From the NCBI GenBank assembly GCA_946220865.1, contig CAMJYM010000009.1, forward strand, positions 16,939 to 80,938: a DNA stretch of 64,000 bases. Direction: 5' to 3'. Below, in pieces: positions 9,649 through 17,647 of this stretch. The stretch comes from an uncultured Clostridia bacterium (GTDB lineage Bacteria > Bacillota > Clostridia > Saccharofermentanales > DTU023). Positions within the stretch are counted from its first letter, which is position 1, and the number at the start of each line of letters is the position of its first letter. A model generated the notes under the pieces. The model was not told the DNA's origin, made no database searches, and saw only the letters and a program-made list of their open reading frames with translations. A program made the translations under genes and the position numbers.

Positions 9649-9685
9649 GAGGCCGCTGGTCTGTCCAGATCAGCGGCCTCTTTTT
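9649..9685 (+). terminator. Rho-independent terminator after nifJ
   Basis: Perfect 10-bp stem GAGGCCGCTG / CAGCGGCCTC around a 12-base loop, followed by five T residues. Confidence 0.92.
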
Positions 9686-9704
9686 AAGTAGAAGCTGCAC
9701 ACTA

Positions 9705-9713
9705 TGCTATAAT
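9705..9713 (+). promoter_or_regulatory. Extended -10 promoter of the dnaD operon
   Basis: TGC followed by a perfect TATAAT. The last base of the hexamer is only 8 bp before the dnaD ATG, so a normal start site would give an mRNA with almost no 5' leader. Confidence 0.65.
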
Positions 9714-9721
9714 GAGAGGCC

Positions 9722-10810
9722 ATGAAAATCGCACGGGAAAAAAGTGAAAACAGCGGCTCTATCGAGCTTCCTCTCTACTTTGTACGCGAGTGTATGACGC
9801 GCCTGGATGGACATGCTCTGAAGCTTTACCTCTGGCTGCTTGCCGCTGCGGCGGCGGGCCGGGAGGCTTTGGAAGAAGCGGAACTTGCTGCAGCGCTTTC
9901 GCTCAGCGGTAACGAAGTGGCCGATGCCCTTTCTTGCCTGGTCGCAGGCGGCCTTATTGCCCTGGACGAGGATGGTCTGGTGCTCACCGACTTATGGGCG
10001 ATTGAGCGCGAGAACAAGCGCACCCTTCAGGGGCGTATTTCCCCCTTGCTCGCGGTCGATCCGGAACTGCGCCAACGCCGCGAAGCCGTCATTCGACAGA
10101 TCAGCGATACTTTTTTCCAGGGCCTCATGCCCAGTTATTTCTACCGTGAAATAGATCGTTGGTTCGAACAGTACAAGTTTGATCCGGATGTTGTCTATGC
10201 GCTTTTTCAGGAGGCCAAACAGTATAACAAGCTCGGTTCATCGAGCTATGCGGCCTCAATCGCGGCCAACTGGGCGGCCAATGGTGTGCATAGTTTCACC
10301 GAGCTTTCCCGTTATTTCGACCGCTATAACCGGCTCAAGTCCGTCGCGGAGCGTGTACGCAAAAAGCTGCGCCTGCGCAGCGAGCTCAATGAGTATCAAT
10401 TGGAACTGATTGATCGCTGGACCAACGAATGGGCGTTCTCTTTTGAGATTATTGATGAAGCCCTGCGACGTGGTAGTCTCAGGTCATCGGCCAATCTCCA
10501 GTACATCGACCGTATTCTCCAGGAATGGAAAAATGCCGAACTCAGCAGCCTTGCTGAGGTTCAGGATTTTGAGCAGAAGCGCAGTCAGCGCTTCCGCGAA
10601 CAGGGCGGCCGCAGTGCCGGAAGTTTCGCAGCTGGAACAGCGCCGAAAGGGCCTGCCGCCAATTTTGAACAGCGCCGGTATGAGAAAAGCGAAATTGAGC
10701 AACTTTATTCTTTCAGCGCTGAGCCTCCGGGGAATTCTGCCGCAGCAGAGAGCCTGCAGTCTGATTCAGCAGACGGAAAAGCACAAAATGCAAGTGAGGG
10801 GCTGAGATGA
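9722..10810 (+). CDS. DnaD-domain replication initiation protein
   Basis: A 362-residue protein with a winged-helix-like N-terminal half (about 10-90) and a C-terminal DnaD/DnaB2-type helical domain near residues 205-275, containing the YxxI-like segment INRWTNEWAFSFEIIDEAL-type pattern (visible as IDRWTNEWAFSFEIIDEAL). DnaD proteins remodel origin DNA and recruit the helicase loader in Firmicutes. Its stop overlaps the start of a DnaI/DnaC-like ATPase gene by four bases, which fits a shared primosome role. The C-terminal 80 residues are rich in Gln, Ser and Ala and probably disordered. The start codon lies directly behind the -10 box, with GAGAGG only two bases upstream of the ATG. Confidence 0.85.
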   Translation: MKIAREKSENSGSIELPLYFVRECMTRLDGHALKLYLWLLAAAAAGREALEEAELAAALSLSGNEVADALSCLVAGGLIALDEDGLVLTDLWAIERENKRTLQGRISPLLAVDPELRQRREAVIRQISDTFFQGLMPSYFYREIDRWFEQYKFDPDVVYALFQEAKQYNKLGSSSYAASIAANWAANGVHSFTELSRYFDRYNRLKSVAERVRKKLRLRSELNEYQLELIDRWTNEWAFSFEIIDEALRRGSLRSSANLQYIDRILQEWKNAELSSLAEVQDFEQKRSQRFREQGGRSAGSFAAGTAPKGPAANFEQRRYEKSEIEQLYSFSAEPPGNSAAAESLQSDSADGKAQNASEGLR

Positions 10811-11850
10811 ACGTGGGTGAAAAAAGTATTATTCCTGAAAGGCTTCGTGCTGTCTATGCGCTGCGCAACCGTGAAAAGGCTGCCCGCGGCCAGCGCCTGC
10901 GTGAAGAGCTGGCGCGTCGGGACCCCGAAATTGCGGAGCTGGAAATGGAGAAGCGACGTGCCGGGGTCCGCATGGTGCTGGCTGGTCTGGATGAGGACCA
11001 GGAGCTGCCTGGCCTGAAAGAGGATCTGAGCAAGCAGCTTAAAAGCATTTCAAAAGAGCTGGAAAAACGGTATGCTGCGGAAGCGGCGCTCTCGGAAGAC
11101 GCGCTCAGCATCTGTCCCCTCTGTCATGACAGCGGCCTTTATCAAGGTCGGCTCTGCCGCTGTGCAGAAGATATTCTGCGCCAGCTTGAGGAGCGCTCGG
11201 GGGTGGCTTTTCCTCCGCCGGAAGAGGCCCGCCTGGAGGGTTTTAACCTCTCGCTCTTTACAGCAGAGAAACGGCCGGAGTGGTTCAGCGGCAAGCTTTC
11301 CCCCCGCGAGGCAGCGGAGGAAATTCAGAAGCGGCTCCTGGCCATGCTGGAGGGTTTTCCCGATCAGCCGCAGAACCTTTGCTTTTTTGGTAAACCCGGA
11401 ACAGGCAAGACCTGGGCCGCAGCTGCCTTTGGCAATGCCCTCAGGGAGCGGGGTTACCGCGTGGCCTTTCTGCGCGTGATGCGTTTTCTTGACCTTAAAG
11501 CTCGTCTGAGGGTTCTGGAACAGAGCTTTAATCCTGACCCTGAAGAACTGCAGACGACGCGGGAGCGGGTTTCGCTTGTGGAGACGGCGGACTGCCTGAT
11601 TCTTGACGATCTCGGTTCTGAGGCAGGAGGCGAGCGCGCCTACAGCGATCTGATTCAGCTCCTGGATCAGCGCCTCGCCCTCAAAAATAAATGTACCCTG
11701 CTGACCTGCAACCTCGAGCCGACGGCTTTTTCCAGCCGCTACGATGAACGTGTGGGCAGCCGTCTCATTGGTGATTTTGTGCTCATTCCCATGCATGGCC
11801 CGGATCTGCGCCTGGAAGCGGCCAAAAAGCAGCGCAGTCAGCAAAGATGA
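10807..11850 (+). CDS. DnaI/DnaC-like helicase-loader ATPase
   Basis: A 347-residue AAA+ ATPase of the type that loads replicative helicase. The N-terminal third is helical and charged. A cysteine cluster CPLCHDSGLYQGRLCRC near residue 99-115 matches the zinc-binding module of DnaI-type loaders. The Walker A motif is FGKPGTGKTWAA, Walker B is LILDDLGSE, and sensor 1 is LLTCNLEP. It overlaps the DnaD gene upstream and the acpS gene downstream by four bases each, so all are probably made from one mRNA with coupled translation. Confidence 0.9.
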   Translation: MNVGEKSIIPERLRAVYALRNREKAARGQRLREELARRDPEIAELEMEKRRAGVRMVLAGLDEDQELPGLKEDLSKQLKSISKELEKRYAAEAALSEDALSICPLCHDSGLYQGRLCRCAEDILRQLEERSGVAFPPPEEARLEGFNLSLFTAEKRPEWFSGKLSPREAAEEIQKRLLAMLEGFPDQPQNLCFFGKPGTGKTWAAAAFGNALRERGYRVAFLRVMRFLDLKARLRVLEQSFNPDPEELQTTRERVSLVETADCLILDDLGSEAGGERAYSDLIQLLDQRLALKNKCTLLTCNLEPTAFSSRYDERVGSRLIGDFVLIPMHGPDLRLEAAKKQRSQQR

Positions 11851-12260
11851 ACAGCCGGTCGAACGAGCAGCTCATGCTTCGCAATGGGCTTGATCTGGTG
11901 GAACTGCCGCGCTTTGCGGAAAAGCTGAGACGGCGGGAGGGACGCTTGGAGAAAAGGCTCTTTGATCGCGAGGAGCTGATGTTTTGCGCGGGCCGAAGTG
12001 AGAGCCTGGCCGCTTTTTTTGCGGCCAAAGAAGCCTGCGCCAAGGCCCTGGGCTGTGGGCTATGGGGAGAGGAAGGCCTAGGTTTTCATGACCTCTGTGT
12101 GCGCAAGGATGAAAAGGGCGCACCTCGGCTTGAACTGAGCGAAAAGGCCCTGAAACTGGCCGCCCGCCACGGCCAGCTGCTTTCGACAAGCCTCTCGCTT
12201 TCGCATACGACAAACCTGGCTGCAGCCCAGGTCACTTTGCTGTTCACCTGTCCGGAGTAA
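11847..12260 (+). CDS. acpS: Holo-[acyl-carrier-protein] synthase
   Basis: A 137-residue 4'-phosphopantetheinyl transferase that moves phosphopantetheine from coenzyme A to the serine of acyl carrier protein. The N-terminal motif NGLDLVELPRF holds the metal-binding Asp, and FFAAKEACAKALG holds the second metal-binding Glu and the helix seen in AcpS. SLSLSHTTNLAAAQV is the usual C-terminal strand motif. It is slightly longer than the common 120-125 residues because of about ten extra N-terminal residues; a later internal start is possible. The ATG overlaps the preceding stop codon (ATGA), as elsewhere in this operon. Confidence 0.93.
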   Translation: MNSRSNEQLMLRNGLDLVELPRFAEKLRRREGRLEKRLFDREELMFCAGRSESLAAFFAAKEACAKALGCGLWGEEGLGFHDLCVRKDEKGAPRLELSEKALKLAARHGQLLSTSLSLSHTTNLAAAQVTLLFTCPE

Positions 12261-12262
12261 GT

Positions 12263-13381
12263 ATGGCGCAGTACCTTTTTGGCAATGAGAAAGATAAGGA
12301 AAATGGCTCGAAACGAGCCGGCGGCAAGCAGATTTATCTGAATAAGCCGGCGCGACGCCTGCCGCCTTGGCTGCTGCCTCTGGGCCTTACAGCTTTGCTT
12401 GTGCTTTTGATTTTCGTGCTTTTGCCGGCTCTCCTGCGCACGGAATCTGACAGCAGTAAGGCGAGTGAAGAGGCCGGGATGGAGGCCGATGCCCGCCTGG
12501 AGCAGCAGGCGGCCCATAAGCACATTCAAGCAGGAGAGTGGGTGATGGCTGCTGTTGGAGAATTGCCCATTTATGACGGTGCCGACCGGAACGCGGTCCG
12601 GATCAGCGGCGCACTTTTTGGTGAAAAAATGGAGGTCCTTGGGCTTGCCGGTGACAGTCGGCTGAAAATTCGTCTGGAAGGTCTGGGGGAGGGTTATGTG
12701 TCGCGTAGCGGGGTCTCCACAGACCTGGGGACGATCCGCAAAAGCGGGCTCAAAGGGCGCGCCCTGGTGCTATCGCCGCTCAAACGCATCATGAGCCATG
12801 GCATTGCCGGGAGTATTCTTATGGAAGCGCCCATGGGTTCGCTGCTCTACGCCGATGCACAGGTCGAGAAAGTGTTGCGCCTCAGGCTACCTGATGGTAA
12901 GGAAGGGTGGATGAATACGGATGGGATCCAGCTGCTTGCGCCTGGAGAGGCCATCCCTGTGCCTGCCAAAGCAACAGAGCTTTTTGTCAGTTCGGCCATG
13001 AACTTTTACGGAAGCCGGATTATACCCGGAGGACTCAGTAAAAACGGCGCCGATATGGCCGGTGTGATCTTTATTTCGGCTCGTGTCAACGGTCTGGATC
13101 TTCCCCGCACGCTGGAAGCTCAGTCCCGGGTCGGTCAGGAGGCAGACATCATCCGCGATGTGAGCACAAATCTGGCACGCCCCTCCCTCTTTCGGGCCGG
13201 TGATGTGCTTTTTTTTCACAGTGGAGAAGAGGCGGATAAAATAACAAGCGCCGCGATGATAATTGATAAAAGCCGTGCGTTAACAGCCCTGAACAACAGT
13301 TCCGAAATTCGTATCGTCGACCTCGACGATCAGCCGGAGCTGCTCTCGCGCCTGAGCAGCGCTCGCCGCTATTTTCCCTGA
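12263..13381 (+). CDS. Membrane-anchored NlpC/P60-like protein lacking catalytic Cys and His
   Basis: A 372-residue protein with a cytoplasmic tail, one transmembrane helix (about 35-58), SH3-like repeats between about 90 and 225, and a C-terminal domain (about 235-340) that follows the NlpC/P60 pattern. Matching segments are AMNFYGSRIIPGG, the DCSG-type position, NGLDLPRT and FRAGDVLFFHSG. Active NlpC/P60 peptidases have Cys in the D-C-S-G motif and His in S-H-V-G; here these read D-M-A-G (Met265) and S-A-A-M (Ala330). It is therefore probably a non-catalytic, wall-binding or regulatory relative. It starts two bases after acpS and is the last gene of the dnaD operon. The fold assignment rests on motif spacing read by eye. 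Confidence 0.7.
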   Translation: MAQYLFGNEKDKENGSKRAGGKQIYLNKPARRLPPWLLPLGLTALLVLLIFVLLPALLRTESDSSKASEEAGMEADARLEQQAAHKHIQAGEWVMAAVGELPIYDGADRNAVRISGALFGEKMEVLGLAGDSRLKIRLEGLGEGYVSRSGVSTDLGTIRKSGLKGRALVLSPLKRIMSHGIAGSILMEAPMGSLLYADAQVEKVLRLRLPDGKEGWMNTDGIQLLAPGEAIPVPAKATELFVSSAMNFYGSRIIPGGLSKNGADMAGVIFISARVNGLDLPRTLEAQSRVGQEADIIRDVSTNLARPSLFRAGDVLFFHSGEEADKITSAAMIIDKSRALTALNNSSEIRIVDLDDQPELLSRLSSARRYFP

Positions 13382-13385
13382 AATA

Positions 13386-14174
13386 TTAGTGACGTCGACC
13401 CAGCAAGATGCGCAGGGTTATGACAATGACGATAAGAATCAGACAAATAATCACACCGATCATGTAAAGGGTGCGGTTGGGCATGACCAGGCCCTGAGCT
13501 TCAAGCTCAGCCTGCAGCTGTCGCTCGGCAAGTTCTGAGGGGGTCAGCGATTCTCCTTCGCGGGTAGAAATGGCCGCGGCTTCAGGCGCACGTTCAGTGA
13601 TGGCCACCGTTCGTGTTTCGACACCGGCATAAGTGCCGTCGTGAGGCTGCACGTTGCGTGTTGCTGTGGCAGCATTGTCCTGTGGCATCTGGCCCAGCGG
13701 AAAATACTGCAGCTTATAACCTTCCTCAACATTGCCCAGGAGACGATCTTCAAGACCGTCGATTTTATCTTCTTTGACTTCGAGATGTTTGGTCCCCGGA
13801 AGAGCCTGAACCTGGGCTTTCCACTCATGTTCGGCATTGAAAAGCACGTTACTGGCCATAAAGGCAATACCATCCGGCACAACGGTCAGGTAGAGCGAGT
13901 CGGGAATCTGCTCGGCGGGGACATCGCCCCAATCCACACTGATATCAATGTAGAAGACATCAGCTGCTACGGGCTCAGGTGCCTGTTCTGTCGCTTCAGC
14001 TGGAGCTTCCTCCTCTGCGGCCGGAGCCTCTTCTGCGGCCGGAGCCTCTTCTGCGGCCGGAGCCTCTTCTGCGAAAATGGGCGCAAGCGGAGCCGTCGCC
14101 AGTGACAGAATAAAAACAGCTGATATCAGGAAGAAAAACGAGGGCAGGCAAGTCTTCCACGTTTTTTTGTGCAT
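13386..14174 (-). CDS. Secreted/membrane protein with Glu-Ala-Pro repeats and C-terminal anchor
   Basis: I do not recognise the family. The 262-residue product has a signal peptide (1-36, ending AEE), a low-complexity Glu/Ala/Pro stretch made by an 18-bp DNA repeat, a predicted extracytoplasmic domain of about 150 residues, and a C-terminal transmembrane helix followed by RILLGRRH. It should sit on the outer face of the membrane, anchored at its C-terminus. The ATG at 14174 is chosen because AGGAGG lies just upstream and a signal peptide begins there; the frame stays open for another 77 codons. It converges on the dnaD operon and diverges from rnf across 389 bp. Confidence 0.75.
   Translation of the reverse strand: MHKKTWKTCLPSFFFLISAVFILSLATAPLAPIFAEEAPAAEEAPAAEEAPAAEEEAPAEATEQAPEPVAADVFYIDISVDWGDVPAEQIPDSLYLTVVPDGIAFMASNVLFNAEHEWKAQVQALPGTKHLEVKEDKIDGLEDRLLGNVEEGYKLQYFPLGQMPQDNAATATRNVQPHDGTYAGVETRTVAITERAPEAAAISTREGESLTPSELAERQLQAELEAQGLVMPNRTLYMIGVIICLILIVIVITLRILLGRRH
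14014..14067. repeat. 18-bp perfect tandem repeat, three units
   Basis: Units starting TCTGCGGCCGGAGCCTCT at 14014, 14032 and 14050 encode the EEAPAA repeats of the minus-strand secreted protein. Six codons per unit, so copy number changes would keep the frame. Confidence 0.9.
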
Positions 14175-14360
14175 ATAATTCCTCCTGCGGCTGTGCAGCC
14201 GCCGAACTTGTGAACGTTTGAAAATATTATAACGGGCAGAAATGGACACGTCCAGCGCTAGCCCGGAGCTTAGAAAATGAGTTGGCCAACACACAGAGCA
14301 TCCGACGCCCAGGAACATCAGCCACCCAATCACGAGAATACACCGCCCAGGAGGGCAGTC

Positions 14361-14439
14361 ATTTTTCAAATAATAATGATTTTTCGTATCACAATGATTT
14401 TTCATACAGATAACGATTTTTAAGTGATTATGTTATATT
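14361..14439 (+). promoter_or_regulatory. 18-bp-period ATTTTTC motif array and promoter region of the rnf operon
   Basis: ATTTTTC (last copy ATTTTTA) starts at 14361, 14379, 14397 and 14416, the middle copies preceded by ATG or AATG. The spacing is 18, 18 and 19 bp. An AT-rich -10-like TATATT at 14434-14439 follows, then 124 bp of leader to rnfC. Regular spacing directly upstream of a promoter suggests binding sites for an oligomeric regulator or an UP-type element; which one is not known. The rest of the 389-bp gap shows no gene. Confidence 0.5.
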
Positions 14440-14563
14440 AGTAAGGGTTTCCGCGAGGAAGACCGTGTTATTTTGGCTGAAAAGTCAAATGACTGACAGG
14501 TCTGATGGCCAACAAGTCAAATTTAAGCGCGAAACCAAAACAGAGGAGCAAAAGGAGAACAGT

Positions 14564-15994
14564 ATGCGTGATTACAAACGCCATCCTGTCGGTGTTCATC
14601 CCAATTCCCATAAGAACACCGCAGGTTTTGAGCTGAGAACACTTAACGAAATTCCTCTCGTACGTATTCCCATGAGCATGCAAATCGGCCCGCCCTGTAA
14701 AGTCTGCGTCAGCGTCGGAGACAAGGTTCAGGTCGGTCAGATGATCGGCGAACCCATCGCTGCGATGGGGGTCCCCATTCATTCCAGCGTATCTGGCGAG
14801 GTCTCGGCCATTACAAAGGAAATGCAGAGCAATGGCCGGGAATGCGACGTTGTTGAGATTAAAAACGACAAGAAGTTTAAGCCCTGGGAGGGCCTTAGCG
14901 TTCCGGAAGTCCATTCACGTGAGGATTTTGTGGCTGCGGTGCGTGCCAGCGGCCTGGTTGGCCTTGGCGGCGCAGGCTTTCCCGTGCACTTCAAGCTGGC
15001 CCCTCCTCCGGATAAGAAGATCGACCACCTGCTTGTGAACGGCATGGAATGCGAACCCTATATCACTTCCGATGATTGGCTTATGTGCGCCCACGCCAGC
15101 GAAATCCTCGAAGGGATTCATCATGTGATGAAATGGTGCGAAATCCCCCACTGTATCATCGGGGTTGAAGACAACAAGCCTCTCGCCATTCAGACTCTCC
15201 AGGAAGCTATTAAGGATAATCCGGCCGAAGAAGGGAAGACGATCGAGCTCGAAGCCATGAAGACCATGTATCCCCAGGGTGCAGAGAAGGTCCTGATCCG
15301 CAGCCTCACGGGACGACAGGTCCCCTCCGGCGGCCTGCCCCACGATGTCGGCTGTCTGGTCATGAATGTCAGCACGATCCGCACTGTGGCTACCTATCTC
15401 AAAGATGGTATGCCCCTGACTCGCCGCAATCTCACCATGACCGGGCCAGCGCTGAACCGTCAGGGCCTCTACAGTGTTCCCATCGGCGCTCTGATTTCCG
15501 ATCTTATTGAGATTTCCGGCGGCTTTGATAAGGTGCCGGGCAAAATCATCATGGGCGGTCCGATGATGGGGGTAGCGGTCAAAAATGTTGATAGCCCCAT
15601 CATCAAGATGAACAATGCCATTCTGGTTTTCGACACTGAAAGCGCCGAACTTCCGGAAGAAGGGCCCTGCATCCACTGCGGACGCTGCAGCCGGGTCTGC
15701 CCCATGGAGCTGATGCCGACCAAACTCGATCGCTACTCCCGCGAAAACAATGTTGAAGCGCTGCGCAATTACGAGATCATGGACTGCATCGAATGCGGGT
15801 CCTGCACCTTTATCTGTCCCGCCAAGCGCTATCTTGTGCAAAATATTCGCATCGGTAAGAACCTTCTCAGAGCCGATGACGCCATCAAAAAGGCTGCTGC
15901 CAAAGCAGCAGCTGAGGCCAAAGCCCAGGCGGAAGCTGCCGCCAACGCCCCGGCCGCTGCGGCTGAAAGCGCCGCAAAGGAGGCAAAAGCATGA
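14564..15994 (+). CDS. rnfC: Rnf complex subunit C
   Basis: RnfC is the NADH-binding subunit of the ferredoxin:NAD oxidoreductase that pumps Na+ or H+. The 476-residue protein has the glycine-rich NADH/FMN region GLVGLGGAGFPVHFKL, the LVNGMECEPYITSDD motif, and two 4Fe-4S sites CIHCGRCSRVCP and CIECGSCTFICPAKR. A C-terminal Ala/Lys-rich tail of about 35 residues ends the protein; such tails vary among RnfC proteins. ATG 14564 follows AAAGGAG; an upstream in-frame ATG lacks a ribosome site. The stop overlaps the rnfD start by four bases. The gene order CDGEAB is that of clostridial and acetogen Rnf clusters. Confidence 0.97.
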   Translation: MRDYKRHPVGVHPNSHKNTAGFELRTLNEIPLVRIPMSMQIGPPCKVCVSVGDKVQVGQMIGEPIAAMGVPIHSSVSGEVSAITKEMQSNGRECDVVEIKNDKKFKPWEGLSVPEVHSREDFVAAVRASGLVGLGGAGFPVHFKLAPPPDKKIDHLLVNGMECEPYITSDDWLMCAHASEILEGIHHVMKWCEIPHCIIGVEDNKPLAIQTLQEAIKDNPAEEGKTIELEAMKTMYPQGAEKVLIRSLTGRQVPSGGLPHDVGCLVMNVSTIRTVATYLKDGMPLTRRNLTMTGPALNRQGLYSVPIGALISDLIEISGGFDKVPGKIIMGGPMMGVAVKNVDSPIIKMNNAILVFDTESAELPEEGPCIHCGRCSRVCPMELMPTKLDRYSRENNVEALRNYEIMDCIECGSCTFICPAKRYLVQNIRIGKNLLRADDAIKKAAAKAAAEAKAQAEAAANAPAAAAESAAKEAKA

Positions 15995-17022
15995 TCCTAC
16001 GAGTTTCCGCATCGCCTCATGTCCGGCACCAGGACAGCACCGCCTCGATCATGCGGGATGTCTGCATTGCCCTTGTGCCGGCCCTGCTCGTGGCGTGTTA
16101 TTTCTTTGGCGTGCGCGTGCTTGCTCTGACCTCGGTCTGCGTTCTCTCCTCGGTCTTTTTTGAGTACCTTTCACGCCTGCTCATGAAGCGGCCACAGACC
16201 ATCAGCGACTGGAGCGCCGTGGTGACCGGCATGCTGCTGGCTTTCAATCTGCCGGCCGACTTTCCCTATTGGATGGCCGTGGTCGGCTCCTTCTTCGCCA
16301 TTGTTGTGGCGAAACAGGCCTTCGGCGGCATTGGTATGAATTTCGTGAACCCCGCCCTTACAGCGCGCGTGCTCATGCTTATTTCCTTCCCGGCTGAGAT
16401 GACCCATTATGTGATCAAGGGTATCTTCAGCAACGGCCTGGAAAACGGTGCGGCGGCTGCGGGTTTTGCCCCGAAAAACTTTTTTTCAAGCCTGGATCTG
16501 GTTTCGCAGGCGACGCCTCTGCACAATGCCCTGATCAACATGAATCCGGCCAATGAAGCGGCGGCGATGCCCACTCTCTTCGAGTCCTTTATCGGCTGTA
16601 AGGCTGGGGTGATCGGCGAAGTTTCCATCGCGGCTTTGCTCATCGGAGCGATTTATCTGCTCGCCCGTAAGGTGATCGATTTCAGCATTCCCGTGGCTTA
16701 CATTGGCACGGCCGTGGTTTTCACCTGGCTTTGCGGAGCGGACCCCCTGGTTCAGCTGCTCAATGGCGGACTTATCCTGGGCGCTTTCTTTATGGCGACG
16801 GACTACGTCACCAGTCCTGCGAGCCGTAATGGCAAAATCATTTTCGGTATTGGCTGCGGCCTTCTTACCGGGCTCATCCGCATGTATGGGTCCTCCTCCG
16901 AAGGGGTATCCTATTCGATCCTGCTCATGAATATTCTCACGCCTCACATCGAGCGGCTGACCAGCAAGTATCCCCGCAAGGAGAGAAAAGCTGCCCTCCG
17001 CCTGCAGGAAAAGGAGGCCTGA
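15991..17022 (+). CDS. rnfD: Rnf complex subunit D
   Basis: A 343-residue integral membrane protein with about eight to ten helices, homologous to NqrB/RnfD. It carries covalently bound FMN in the family; the segment SQATPLHNAL corresponds to the flavinylated threonine motif, and GGIGMNFVNPALTARV and ATDYVTSPAS are family signatures. It forms part of the membrane electron path and ion channel. It is coupled to rnfC through an ATGA overlap and followed by rnfG after three bases. Confidence 0.96.
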   Translation: MILRVSASPHVRHQDSTASIMRDVCIALVPALLVACYFFGVRVLALTSVCVLSSVFFEYLSRLLMKRPQTISDWSAVVTGMLLAFNLPADFPYWMAVVGSFFAIVVAKQAFGGIGMNFVNPALTARVLMLISFPAEMTHYVIKGIFSNGLENGAAAAGFAPKNFFSSLDLVSQATPLHNALINMNPANEAAAMPTLFESFIGCKAGVIGEVSIAALLIGAIYLLARKVIDFSIPVAYIGTAVVFTWLCGADPLVQLLNGGLILGAFFMATDYVTSPASRNGKIIFGIGCGLLTGLIRMYGSSSEGVSYSILLMNILTPHIERLTSKYPRKERKAALRLQEKEA

Positions 17023-17025
17023 GCC

Positions 17026-17634
17026 ATGAACATGAAAAAGAAACTCAACCAGGGTCTCTGGCCTATCCTCATTCTCACGGTGATCTGTATGATTTCCACG
17101 GCCCTGTTGGCGCTGACCAGCGAGGTGACCCGCGACGCCCGTGCAGCCCAGGAAGAGGCGGCCCAGATGGCATCCAAGCAGAAGCTCTTCCCCGAAGCCG
17201 AAAAATTTGAGGCCAGAGAAGATCTGCTCCGCCCAGAAGACGCAGATAAAATTCTCAGCCTCGAGAAAGTGATGAATAAAGACGGCAGTGAGAGCGGCTG
17301 GCTGCTTCTCTCTCAATCCCGCGGCTATGGCGGTCAGGTGCCGGTCTATGTTGCCCTCGATGCCGACGGAGCGGTGAGCGGACTGGATCTGCCGGCCAAC
17401 GATGAGACGCCGGGTCTGGGCCAGCGCGTCCATGAAGAAGCTTTTTACAGCCAGTTTGTGAACGACGAGCCGAACGTCCGCTTCTATGCGAAGACGGAAG
17501 GCAAGGATACAGAGGTCAAGTGGACGAAGATTGACGCGGTTTCCGCAGCGACCATCTCTTCCAACGCCGTCTGCACTGCCGTCAACCAGGCGAGAGCTTT
17601 CTACGCTGCGGTCCTGGCTCAGGCAGAGAAATAG
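17026..17634 (+). CDS. rnfG: Rnf complex subunit G
   Basis: A 202-residue protein with one N-terminal membrane helix and an extracytoplasmic FMN-binding domain. The covalent flavin site is the motif VSAATISSNAV near the C-terminus (family consensus S-G-A-T), with the preceding DLPANDETPGLGQRV segment typical of RnfG/NqrC. The Ala in place of Gly in the flavinylation motif is a small deviation and leaves the threonine intact. It lies inside the rnf operon with a good AGGGAGG site for the next gene. Confidence 0.95.
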   Translation: MNMKKKLNQGLWPILILTVICMISTALLALTSEVTRDARAAQEEAAQMASKQKLFPEAEKFEAREDLLRPEDADKILSLEKVMNKDGSESGWLLLSQSRGYGGQVPVYVALDADGAVSGLDLPANDETPGLGQRVHEEAFYSQFVNDEPNVRFYAKTEGKDTEVKWTKIDAVSAATISSNAVCTAVNQARAFYAAVLAQAEK

Positions 17635-17647
17635 GGAGGAGGCGCTT

